Shown piece by piece: positions 1-6,103 of a stretch of 6,103 nt of DNA. The notes under the pieces were generated by a model. The model had not been told where the DNA came from. It ran no database searches and saw nothing but the letters and a program-made list of their open reading frames with translations. How positions within the stretch are numbered: position 1 is the stretch's first letter; each line of letters starts with the position of its first letter. Source of the stretch: Clostridiales bacterium (GTDB lineage: Bacteria; Bacillota; Clostridia; Oscillospirales; QAKW01); assembly GCA_003343605.1 (NCBI GenBank), contig QAKW01000062.1, positions 1-6,103 on the forward strand, read 5' to 3'. Both the position numbers and the translations under genes were made by a program.

Positions 1-632
1 GCTTCATACAGGCGTTTGAGAAAGCCTGTATAATCTTCTTCCCCGAATTTTGCAGTCTCCCCAATCAGCAGCTCTGTGGGCTCAATCTGTGTAAGCTGGG
101 GGATTCCTTCCAGCAGGGCCGGGGCCGGAACACCCCCAGTATTTTGCTCTTCACTGCTTTTTTCCTCACTATTTTGCTCTTCGCTGCTTTGTGCCGGCAG
201 TTCCTCCGCGGGGATCTCCAAAAACTCCAGCACCCGGTAATCTTCATTCAGCAGTGCAGCGCCGCCTTCGGTAGCAACCCAAACAACCGGCTGGTTTTCA
301 ACAATTTCAACCGTAAGCCGGTTTGGCAGCCTCCGGCGGATGGTAACGCTTTTAACATACGGCAGTTCCTGCATCTGCTCAATTGCCTTAAACTTGTCCA
401 ACCGGAAAAGATTCTGCCCGATTTTCAATCCGCCGCGCTCCAGAATCTCTTCTGCTGAATAATGGTTGTTTCCCTCCACGATAATCGTTTCGGCGTTAAA
501 AAAAACGGTCATGGACAATATAGCCAACGTAATCATCAGCAATATAAAAAGTAAGCTGAAAAAGAGAACCCGTGCCCTCTTCTTCCGCTTCTTTTTTTTC
601 TGATAATAACGCTCTACGCTATTCATGCCCAT
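1..632 (-). CDS. ftsQ: Cell division protein FtsQ/DivIB (partial, C-terminus beyond window)
   Basis: This is a single-pass membrane protein of the divisome that bridges FtsL/FtsB-type partners and septal synthases. The visible 210 residues begin with a strongly basic cytoplasmic tail (QKKKKRKKRAR, 11-21). One transmembrane helix follows at about 22-45, then an extracellular POTRA domain from ETIIVEGNNHYS (48-59) through LPYVKSVTIRRRLPNRLTVEIVENQPV (90-116). The start of the beta domain (VLLNEDYRVL equivalent, about 126-135) is then interrupted by a Ser/Glu/Gln/Asn-rich stretch at about 147-172, and the domain resumes near LLEGIPQL. The chosen ATG at 632 lies five bases after AAAGGAA (638-644), which sits in the 3' end of murG; a second in-frame ATG at 626 is too far from it to be preferred. 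The coding sequence starts one base after the murG stop. The frame is open to the window edge, so a short C-terminal part, probably some tens of residues, is missing. Confidence 0.93.
   Translation of the reverse strand, partial: MGMNSVERYYQKKKKRKKRARVLFFSLLFILLMITLAILSMTVFFNAETIIVEGNNHYSAEEILERGGLKIGQNLFRLDKFKAIEQMQELPYVKSVTIRRRLPNRLTVEIVENQPVVWVATEGGAALLNEDYRVLEFLEIPAEELPAQSSEEQNSEEKSSEEQNTGGVPAPALLEGIPQLTQIEPTELLIGETAKFGEEDYTGFLKRLYE
140..190 (-). repeat. Two-copy 21-base direct repeat with 30-base period inside ftsQ
   Basis: Positions 140-160 and 170-190 are identical except at one site (a at 153, g at 183). The period is 30 bases, or ten codons. Both copies encode SSEEQN, and the spacer encodes S-E-E-K, so the region reads as three Ser-Glu-Glu units. 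The mismatch is synonymous (AGC and AGT, Ser). The repeat keeps the reading frame and looks like a tandem duplication within a surface loop of the extracellular beta domain. Confidence 0.88.
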
Positions 633-633
633 T

Positions 634-1755
634 TCACTTCCTTTCAGGGTGGATCAGCTGATATAGTTCCCTGTAAATCACTTCTGTTGCCTGCGGCAGC
701 GCCAGCTCTTTTGCATGCCTGCCCAATGAACGCCGCCGCGCCGGATCCTGCTTGAGCTCCAGAATCATTTCATAAAGGCGGTCTGCCGAAAGATCTTTTT
801 CCTCCAGCAGCAATGCGCCGCCCCGATCGGAAAGCGCGCGGGCGTTATAATATTGATGATTATGGGTTACGTTCGGTGAAGGAATCAATACGGCGGCTTT
901 GCCAAGAGCGGTCAGCTCGCCGAGCGTAATGGCGCCGGCACGGCTGATCACCGCATCTGCAGCCGCCAGATGCAGCGGCATATCATATAAATAGGGGCAA
1001 ACCGTAATCATGCCTTTTTTCTGCGTGTCAAAGCCTTTTTTCCCGAGCGTTTCCGGCATCCATTCCCAGCCGCGCTCGCCGGTGGCATGGATCTGGTAAA
1101 AATCCTTCGACCGTGCGTTGCGAATGATAAAATCAGCCATGGCGCGATTGATTTCACGTGCGCCCAGGCTACCGGCAAAGGAGAGCAGATAAAAGCCGTC
1201 TTTCGGAATGCCGAGCTTCAGCCGCGCATCCTCCCGCGCCGTGCATAATACTTCTTCCCGCAGAGGGTTTCCGGAAAGAACCAGCTTTCTTGCTCCATGA
1301 AAATACTGCTCACTGCCCGGAAAACTGATAAAAACAATATCCGCCCGGCGGGCCAGCATCTTGCTTGTCATGCCGGGATAAGCATTTTGCTCATGAATGC
1401 AGGTTGGAATTTTCATACTCTGCGCAGCCGCCACCACCGGCCCGGAAACATACCCCCCGGTTCCGATCACAAGATCCGGCCTGAACTCCCGGATAATCGC
1501 CCGGCAGTGATCCCGGGCTTTTAAGTAAAGGTATACCGTTTTAATATTATCGGCTGAAAGCTTGCGCCGAAATCCTTGGGTCTTAACGGCACGAAAGGTA
1601 AATCCCGCCTTCTTTACCAGCGTTTCCTCGATTTTTCCTTCATTACCGATAAAAAGAATTTCTGCATCCTTATTTTTTGCCCGAATCATGCTGGCAATAG
1701 CGATGGCGGGATTGCAATGTCCCGCCGTACCGCCGCCGGCCAATAATACTCTCAT
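634..1755 (-). CDS. murG: Undecaprenyl-PP-MurNAc-pentapeptide GlcNAc transferase MurG
   Basis: MurG is a membrane-associated GT-B glycosyltransferase (family GT28) on the cytoplasmic face. It transfers GlcNAc from UDP-GlcNAc to lipid I, forming lipid II, which the neighbouring SEDS protein uses. The 373-residue product is of normal length. The N-terminal Rossmann domain shows GGGTAGHCNPAIAIA (7-21, His13), GTGGYVSGP (98-106) and HEQNAYPG (121-128). GNPLR (161-165) precedes the C-terminal domain. That domain carries FAGSLGA (192-198) and the UDP-GlcNAc-binding segment SRAGAITLGELTALGK (270-285), in which Glu279 aligns with the ribose-contacting Glu of E. coli MurG, then THNHQYYNA (296-304). 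The first glycine of the usual GGS loop is Ala193 here. The ATG overlaps the ftsW stop, with GGAG (1764-1767) eight bases upstream as ribosome binding site. murG is followed after one base by ftsQ. Confidence 0.97.
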   Translation of the reverse strand: MRVLLAGGGTAGHCNPAIAIASMIRAKNKDAEILFIGNEGKIEETLVKKAGFTFRAVKTQGFRRKLSADNIKTVYLYLKARDHCRAIIREFRPDLVIGTGGYVSGPVVAAAQSMKIPTCIHEQNAYPGMTSKMLARRADIVFISFPGSEQYFHGARKLVLSGNPLREEVLCTAREDARLKLGIPKDGFYLLSFAGSLGAREINRAMADFIIRNARSKDFYQIHATGERGWEWMPETLGKKGFDTQKKGMITVCPYLYDMPLHLAAADAVISRAGAITLGELTALGKAAVLIPSPNVTHNHQYYNARALSDRGGALLLEEKDLSADRLYEMILELKQDPARRRSLGRHAKELALPQATEVIYRELYQLIHPERK

Positions 1756-2900
1756 TCCTTCGTCTCCATTCTTGAATACCGGGAGACCGCCAAAACAATT
1801 CCCATCTCGAAAAGCAGCATGAGCAGTGCTGTGCCTCCATAGCTGAAAAACGGCAGGGAAATGCCGGTAGGCGGAATTGAATTGGTTACAACCGCGATAT
1901 TCAGAATTGTTTGGATCGCAACACGCGAAATTATTCCAACAACCAGAAGGGAGCCAAATTTATCCTTTGCATGATAGGCAATAACAAATCCCCGCCAGAT
2001 CAGCAGAATAAATAAAACGATCACCATCATCGCACCGATAAAGCCCAGCTCCTCGCAGACAATGGAAAAAATATAGTCGTTCTGCGGCTCTGGAATATAA
2101 AGATATTTCTGCCTGGATTGCCCCAGTCCAAGTCCCAGAAGGCCGCCGCTGCCGATTGCATAGAGCGACTGTACTGTCTGATAGGCCTTCCCCTGAACAT
2201 CTTCAAAAGGATTCAGCCAGGTATGAATCCGAACCCGGGCATAGGGGGTTAGAAATGCGAAACCGGCCAACCCTACTGCGCCGGTTGCGCCAATGCCCAG
2301 AAACCATTTGAGATTCACGCCGCCAACAAACATCATCACGGCGCCGACCAGAAAGATCAGAATGGCGCCGGAAATATGGGTTTCCACCGCAACCAGTCCG
2401 CAGATAACAAGCAGCACCAAAGCCGGCAGCAGTATACCCACTTTAAATTCCTTCATGCGTTTATAATTGGCCGACATATAGGAGGCAAACGTAATAATAA
2501 TTGCCAGTTTTCCAATTTCGCTGGGCTGAAACCGAAACGACTGAGTTCCCAGCCATCTGCGCGCGCCGTTTACTTCAATGCCGATACCAGGAATCAATAC
2601 CAAAACCAGCAAAACCGCCGATATAATCAGAAGGGCCAGTGAAAATTTACGAATTCGGTGATAATCAAACTTTGGCACCACCAGCATCACCACCACGCCC
2701 AGTGCGGCAAAAACAAGCTGTCTTTTTATAAAATGATAGCTGTCTCCATATCTGTATAGCGCGCTGACATAGCTGGAAGAAGCTACCATGATTAACCCAA
2801 AAGTCAACAAACAGAGGACCAACACCAGGAATACCAGATCGATGCTTCCGGCTTCACCCTTTTGGACAAACCATTTTCTTTTTTGCTTTGGTTTCGCCAA
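1752..2900 (-). CDS. ftsW: SEDS-family peptidoglycan glycosyltransferase FtsW/SpoVE (TTG start)
   Basis: This is an integral membrane SEDS protein. Members polymerise lipid II into glycan strands together with a class B penicillin-binding protein; FtsW acts at the septum and SpoVE in the spore cortex. The 382-residue protein has a basic cytoplasmic N-terminus (KPKQKRKW) followed by about ten hydrophobic segments. Hallmarks are NGARRWLG (111-118), FQPSE (124-128), the long extracellular loop with QNDYIFS containing the conserved acidic residue (Asp275, aligned with the catalytic Asp of FtsW and RodA), EELGF (283-287) and PPTGISLPFFSYGG (343-356). The start is TTG, chosen because an AGGAGGTGA sequence lies just upstream and the frame upstream lacks support. 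It begins 13 bases after mraY and its stop overlaps the murG start as ATGA. The dcw position favours FtsW, but the sequence alone does not separate FtsW from SpoVE in clostridia. Confidence 0.94.
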   Translation of the reverse strand: MAKPKQKRKWFVQKGEAGSIDLVFLVLVLCLLTFGLIMVASSSYVSALYRYGDSYHFIKRQLVFAALGVVVMLVVPKFDYHRIRKFSLALLIISAVLLVLVLIPGIGIEVNGARRWLGTQSFRFQPSEIGKLAIIITFASYMSANYKRMKEFKVGILLPALVLLVICGLVAVETHISGAILIFLVGAVMMFVGGVNLKWFLGIGATGAVGLAGFAFLTPYARVRIHTWLNPFEDVQGKAYQTVQSLYAIGSGGLLGLGLGQSRQKYLYIPEPQNDYIFSIVCEELGFIGAMMVIVLFILLIWRGFVIAYHAKDKFGSLLVVGIISRVAIQTILNIAVVTNSIPPTGISLPFFSYGGTALLMLLFEMGIVLAVSRYSRMETKE

Positions 2901-2906
2901 AGGGCC

Positions 2907-2915
2907 TCACCTCCT
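2907..2915 (-). promoter_or_regulatory. Strong Shine-Dalgarno sequence for ftsW, overlapping the mraY stop codon
   Basis: On the minus strand the sequence reads AGGAGGTGA, a near-perfect match to the anti-Shine-Dalgarno of 16S rRNA. Its core AGGAGG lies eight bases before the TTG at 2898-2900. The first two bases of the site are the last two of the mraY TAG stop. This site decides the choice of the TTG as the ftsW start. It is the strongest ribosome binding site in the window and sits at the only junction with a real gap. Confidence 0.9.
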
Positions 2916-3927
2916 AAACATTAAAATAGCGATAGTAAAACATCCCCCAGAGCGCCAACAGGCAGCCTATCGCGGAAATCACGGTAAAAACCGATACAAT
3001 TTTTACTTCCGACCAGCCGCATAATTCAAAATGATGATGAATCGGCGTCATTTTAAAAATCCGTTTTCCATGTGTTAATTTATAAAAGACTACCTGTAAA
3101 ACAACTGAAATCCCCTCTATTAAGAAAAGGATTCCGCCGATGACAATGAAATACGGCATGTCATAGGCCATCGCCAGCGCTACCACCGAAGCCCCTAAAA
3201 ATAAAGACCCCGTATCGCCCATAAATACTTTTGCCGGATGATAATTATAAATCAGAAAAGCAAGCAGGCCGCCGGTCAGCGCTGCGGCAAAAACCGTCAT
3301 CCCGGTATTGCTGCTTCCAACGGAAACAAAAAAACCGATGATGATAAATGAGATTGTATAGGGCAGTGAAGCGCTGGTTGCCAGCCCATCCAGCCCATCC
3401 GTAAGATTCACCGCATTTACAAAGAAGAACAAAAGCGGGATCATGATCAGAAAGTAAAAATAATAAAGATGCAGCCTTACATTCAGGTAGGGAATAAAAA
3501 TAGTATCCGTAATTATATTTGCGGTATACAGCCCGCCTAAATATAATGCGATCAGCAGCATCAGAGGCAATGTTTTCTGCATAACGGAAAGTCCCTGATT
3601 CCGTTTTTTCACCACCTTGATGTAATCATCGGCAAACCCCACGGCGCCGCATAAAACAACAAAAATAAGCGAGAGCAGCAGCCGGATGTCTCCTTTGAGC
3701 ATCGCGCCGGTTCCAAGAATCAGCGTAACCAGGATGGTGGGGATGATAAAGATCAATCCCCCCATAATAGGTGTTCCCTCTTTTGTTTTTTTATGCCACG
3801 ACGGACCAATCTCCAAAATACTTGAAGAACATTTCAGCTTTCTAAGCCAGGGTAAAATCCAGGGAGCCAGCAGGAGCGCAAGCAAAAAGCTTGCCGCAAC
3901 GGCCGTTAAAACCACCCAGTAATTCAT
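2914..3927 (-). CDS. mraY: Phospho-N-acetylmuramoyl-pentapeptide transferase MraY
   Basis: MraY is a polytopic membrane enzyme that transfers phospho-MurNAc-pentapeptide from UDP to undecaprenyl phosphate, making lipid I. The 337-residue protein is of usual size and hydrophobic along most of its length, consistent with about ten membrane helices. Family motifs are all present: the KEGTPIMGGL segment (49-58), the Asp pair of FADDYIKV (Asp100, Asp101), NAVNLTDGLDGLA (171-183), FMGDTGSLFLG (235-245, Asp238) and the cytoplasmic MTPIHHHFE loop (293-301) with its three histidines. The ATG start overlaps the murF stop as ATGA. The ribosome binding site is modest (GGGGAA at 3934-3939, six bases away), which suggests reliance on coupling to murF. 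The next gene is ftsW, not the murD usually found in this position. Identity is certain from the motifs. Confidence 0.97.
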   Translation of the reverse strand: MNYWVVLTAVAASFLLALLLAPWILPWLRKLKCSSSILEIGPSWHKKTKEGTPIMGGLIFIIPTILVTLILGTGAMLKGDIRLLLSLIFVVLCGAVGFADDYIKVVKKRNQGLSVMQKTLPLMLLIALYLGGLYTANIITDTIFIPYLNVRLHLYYFYFLIMIPLLFFFVNAVNLTDGLDGLATSASLPYTISFIIIGFFVSVGSSNTGMTVFAAALTGGLLAFLIYNYHPAKVFMGDTGSLFLGASVVALAMAYDMPYFIVIGGILFLIEGISVVLQVVFYKLTHGKRIFKMTPIHHHFELCGWSEVKIVSVFTVISAIGCLLALWGMFYYRYFNV

Positions 3928-5270
3928 GATTGATTCCCCATCCTTTCCTTCAGCGCCCGGGCAAGACGGTTGAATTCCATTGAATTGGACGCCTTAAATA
4001 ATACCGCATCCCCTTCCCGGATTACCTGCCGAAGTAAAGGCTCGGCCTGGATCCGCTCTGGAACGTAATATTTTTCTATTGACGGCGGCAGCGCATCATA
4101 GAGAATCCGCGCCGCTTTGCCCGCGGTGATCACTACATCTATTTTCAGTTCCGCGCAGATGGCGGCGACCTCCCGGTGCCCCTGCTCCTCATATGCGCCG
4201 AGCTCCAGCATATCGCCTAAAACTGCAACATGCCTGCCCGGTTTTTGAGCCAGAACACGCAGCGCGGCAATCATGGATTCAGGAGATGCGTTATAACTGT
4301 CGTCGATGATCGTAATGCCGCCGATACATTGCGTGAATTGGCGGCGGCCGTCTCCCCTAAACGCTTCGATACCGGTTTTCAGCAAAGCCGGATCGATTCC
4401 CATCATATGCCCGGCGCCAAAAGCGGCAAGCGCATTCATAATCTGGTGCCGGCCCTCAACCTGCAGTGAAATGTGCAGGCTTCCGCCCGGATACAAAAGG
4501 GTAAAAGCATTGCCCTCGATTTTCTCCGCCCGATAATCATTATGGTCTTGCAGGCCGAAATAATAACATTTTTTTTGCGGCCTTGCCTGATACAAAAGCG
4601 GTTCATCCCCGTTCAGCAGGGCCGCGCCGCCCGGCTGCAGGGCGTCAACAAGCTCCAGCTTTGCCTTCGCGATATTTTCCCGGGAGCCTAAAAGTTCCAT
4701 GTGGGAAACGCCGATGTTGGTAATTAATGCAATATCCGGCCGAACAAAGTCCGTCAGATAAGTGATCTGCCCCAGCCCCCGCATTCCCATTTCAATTACG
4801 GCCGCTTCATCGTCTTCTGCAACGGAAAGGGCCGTGAGCGGAACGCCGAGCTCATTGTTTTGATTTCCTTTTGTCCCGGTGGCTTTGATTGCCGGGGCCA
4901 GTGCCGATAAAATAAAATTTTTGGTTGTGGTTTTCCCAACGCTGCCGGTTACGCCGATCACCCGGGCATGCATTCCGGAAAGATGCGTGCGTGCAAGCAT
5001 CCCCAGCGCACGGCGTATATCGCGCACCCGAAACGCCGGGCTGCGCGGCACAAAATCCAGCGGTTGTGTGATCAGATAAGCAAGGTTCTCATAGCGTGCG
5101 TCCAATTCCCGGATAAAAGCATGCCCATCGTGCTTTTCACCGGCAATGGCCACAAACAGGGTTCCAGCGGTGACTTCTCTTGAATCGCATACCACGTGAT
5201 CAAGCGGATAATCTGCGCCGGTATAGGAACAGCCCAGCGTCTGGGCAATTTTCTCTGTTGTCAGTTTCAT
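3924..5270 (-). CDS. murF: UDP-MurNAc-tripeptide--D-alanyl-D-alanine ligase MurF
   Basis: MurF attaches the D-Ala-D-Ala dipeptide to UDP-MurNAc-tripeptide in the cytoplasm, completing the pentapeptide precursor. The 448-residue product is of normal family length. The N-terminal domain has the DSR motif (29-31) and DGHAF (48-52), as in other MurE/MurF proteins. The central ATPase domain carries the P-loop GVTGSVGKTTT (106-116, Lys113), GNQNNELGVPLT (135-146), the Glu of EMG (160) and ITNIGVSHMELLGS (183-196), followed by the IAKAKLE lysine segment. GRHQIMNALAA (273-283) begins the C-terminal part, with DDSYNASPES (323-332) and LGDMLELG (351-358), which are MurF-type motifs. The ATG start overlaps the murE stop as ATGA, and GGAG five bases upstream (5276-5279) serves as ribosome binding site, so translation is probably coupled to murE. 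No defect is visible. Confidence 0.97.
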   Translation of the reverse strand: MKLTTEKIAQTLGCSYTGADYPLDHVVCDSREVTAGTLFVAIAGEKHDGHAFIRELDARYENLAYLITQPLDFVPRSPAFRVRDIRRALGMLARTHLSGMHARVIGVTGSVGKTTTKNFILSALAPAIKATGTKGNQNNELGVPLTALSVAEDDEAAVIEMGMRGLGQITYLTDFVRPDIALITNIGVSHMELLGSRENIAKAKLELVDALQPGGAALLNGDEPLLYQARPQKKCYYFGLQDHNDYRAEKIEGNAFTLLYPGGSLHISLQVEGRHQIMNALAAFGAGHMMGIDPALLKTGIEAFRGDGRRQFTQCIGGITIIDDSYNASPESMIAALRVLAQKPGRHVAVLGDMLELGAYEEQGHREVAAICAELKIDVVITAGKAARILYDALPPSIEKYYVPERIQAEPLLRQVIREGDAVLFKASNSMEFNRLARALKERMGNQS

Positions 5271-6103
5271 TCCTGCTCCAAAAATTCCTTTACAATCTCT
5301 TTTTCATCAAACCGGATTTTCCCTGTTTTGAGAATCTGGTAATCTTCATGCCCTTTCCCTGCCAGCAAAATAATATCGTTTTCCTGCGCATGATGGATTG
5401 CATAGCCAATCGCTTCCTTCCGGTTTTCAACCACGGCATAGGGAACATTGCTTCCGGTAAGGCCCGGCAAAATATCCTGTATAATCGCCGCCGGGTCCTC
5501 TGTTCTGGGATTATCGGAGGTCACAATGATAAAGTCGCTGTATTGCGCAACCGCAGCAGCCATTTTGGGTCGTTTGCTGCGATCCCGGTCTCCGCCGCAG
5601 CCAAACAGCGTTACAACACGGCCCTTTGCATAATGTTTGATGGTCGTTAAAATATTTTCCAGTGCATCCGGCGTATGCGCATAATCCAGCATAACCGTAA
5701 AGGGAAGTCCCCGTGTAATAACCTCCGCCCGGCCCGGAACACTTGGAATTTTACTGAGTTGCTCTGTAACCTGCCGGAAAGAATACCCTTCTTCCAATAG
5801 GATCCCCGCAGCCAGAAGCGCATTATGAACCGTGAAGAGCCCGGGCGTCGAGAGATGAATGCGGGCTGTTTCATCCCTCTTCTGGATCCGGCAGGAAACG
5901 CCGGTAACATCCATCTCGATCTCATCTGCAAACAGATCGGCCCGGCGGTCTTCAATTGAATAGGTCATGCCGCCGAATCTGTGATAAAACATGCGCCCGG
6001 TCTCATCATCCAGATTAAAGATTTTTTTTTCAGATAGTTCAAACAGCCGCGCCTTTGCTTCCCGGTAGTTTTCCATTGTGCCGTGATAGTCCAGATGATC
6101 CTG
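5267..6103 (-). CDS. murE: UDP-MurNAc-tripeptide ligase MurE, meso-DAP-adding type (partial, N-terminus beyond window)
   Basis: This is a cytoplasmic Mur ligase that uses ATP to add the third stem-peptide residue to UDP-MurNAc-L-Ala-D-Glu. The reading frame is open to the window edge. The visible 278 residues begin with DHLDYHGTMENY, a Mur ligase central-domain motif, so the ATG at 6076 is an internal Met and not the start. The full family length is about 480-500 residues, so roughly the first 210 are missing, including the substrate-binding N-terminal domain and the P-loop. In the fragment, the Lys of REAK (about residue 17) matches the lysine that is carbamylated in the family. LDYAHTPDALEN, GCGGDRDRSKRP, SDNPRTEDP (5499-5518) and AGKGHEDYQ follow in the expected C-terminal order. 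DNPR is the known signature for meso-diaminopimelate, as opposed to L-lysine. The stop codon overlaps the murF start by 4 bases. Identity is very secure; substrate choice is inferred from the motif. Confidence 0.97.
   Translation of the reverse strand, partial: QDHLDYHGTMENYREAKARLFELSEKKIFNLDDETGRMFYHRFGGMTYSIEDRRADLFADEIEMDVTGVSCRIQKRDETARIHLSTPGLFTVHNALLAAGILLEEGYSFRQVTEQLSKIPSVPGRAEVITRGLPFTVMLDYAHTPDALENILTTIKHYAKGRVVTLFGCGGDRDRSKRPKMAAAVAQYSDFIIVTSDNPRTEDPAAIIQDILPGLTGSNVPYAVVENRKEAIGYAIHHAQENDIILLAGKGHEDYQILKTGKIRFDEKEIVKEFLEQE

Noticed and set aside
65..247. A 60-codon minus-strand frame rich in Lys and Arg inside ftsQ
   Set aside because: It is an out-of-frame reading of the ftsQ repeat region; the basic residues come from frame-shifted reading of the Ser/Glu codons.
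144..458. A 104-codon plus-strand open frame opposite ftsQ
   Set aside because: The minus-strand frame here encodes a clear POTRA domain and is open to the window edge. The plus-strand frame has no recognisable family features.
2901..2913. A possible promoter or terminator between mraY and ftsW
   Set aside because: The gap is 13 bases and is filled by the ribosome binding site. There is no room for a promoter and no hairpin followed by a T-run.
5180..5650. A 156-codon open frame on the plus strand across the murE/murF junction
   Set aside because: It lies antisense to conserved motifs of murE and murF, shows no recognisable domain and has no convincing ribosome binding site. It is a by-product of codon bias in the real genes.
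5267..6076. Calling murE as a complete 269-codon gene starting at the ATG at 6076
   Set aside because: The frame continues upstream to the window edge and encodes DHLDYHGT directly before this Met, which is part of a conserved MurE motif. The gene is truncated by the window.

Overview
The window is a solid block of six co-directional minus-strand genes from a division and cell wall (dcw) cluster. In transcription order, from high to low coordinates, they are murE (5' end cut by the window edge), murF, mraY, a SEDS-family gene (ftsW/spoVE), murG and ftsQ/divIB (3' end cut by the window edge). No RNA gene, mobile element, CRISPR array, terminator or promoter was seen. There is no non-coding stretch longer than 13 bases.

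The window suggests a Gram-positive-lineage bacterium of the Bacillota, most likely a clostridium. The reasons are the gene order, the DivIB-like protein with a very basic N-terminus, the clostridia-like wording of the MurG and FtsW motifs, and the AGGAGG-type Shine-Dalgarno sequence. MurE carries the DNPR signature of enzymes that add meso-diaminopimelate, so the peptidoglycan is predicted to be mDAP type. I cannot place it to family or genus.

The genes form a pathway in order. MurE adds the third residue to UDP-MurNAc-dipeptide and MurF adds D-Ala-D-Ala, both in the cytoplasm. MraY moves the MurNAc-pentapeptide onto undecaprenyl phosphate in the membrane (lipid I), and MurG adds GlcNAc to give lipid II. 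The FtsW/SpoVE protein is a SEDS glycan polymerase that uses lipid II, and FtsQ/DivIB is a bitopic divisome scaffold protein. The murE/murF, murF/mraY and ftsW/murG junctions are 4-base ATGA overlaps. murG/ftsQ is separated by one base and mraY/ftsW by 13, so one polycistronic, translationally coupled transcript is expected.

Two things stand out. First, murD, which in the usual order lies between mraY and ftsW, is absent: mraY runs straight into ftsW. murB and murC are also absent between murG and ftsQ. Second, FtsQ/DivIB carries a Ser/Glu/Gln/Asn-rich insert built from a near-perfect 30-base-period repeat. I see no sign of a wholly novel system; this is essentially a conserved housekeeping locus with a non-standard gene complement.
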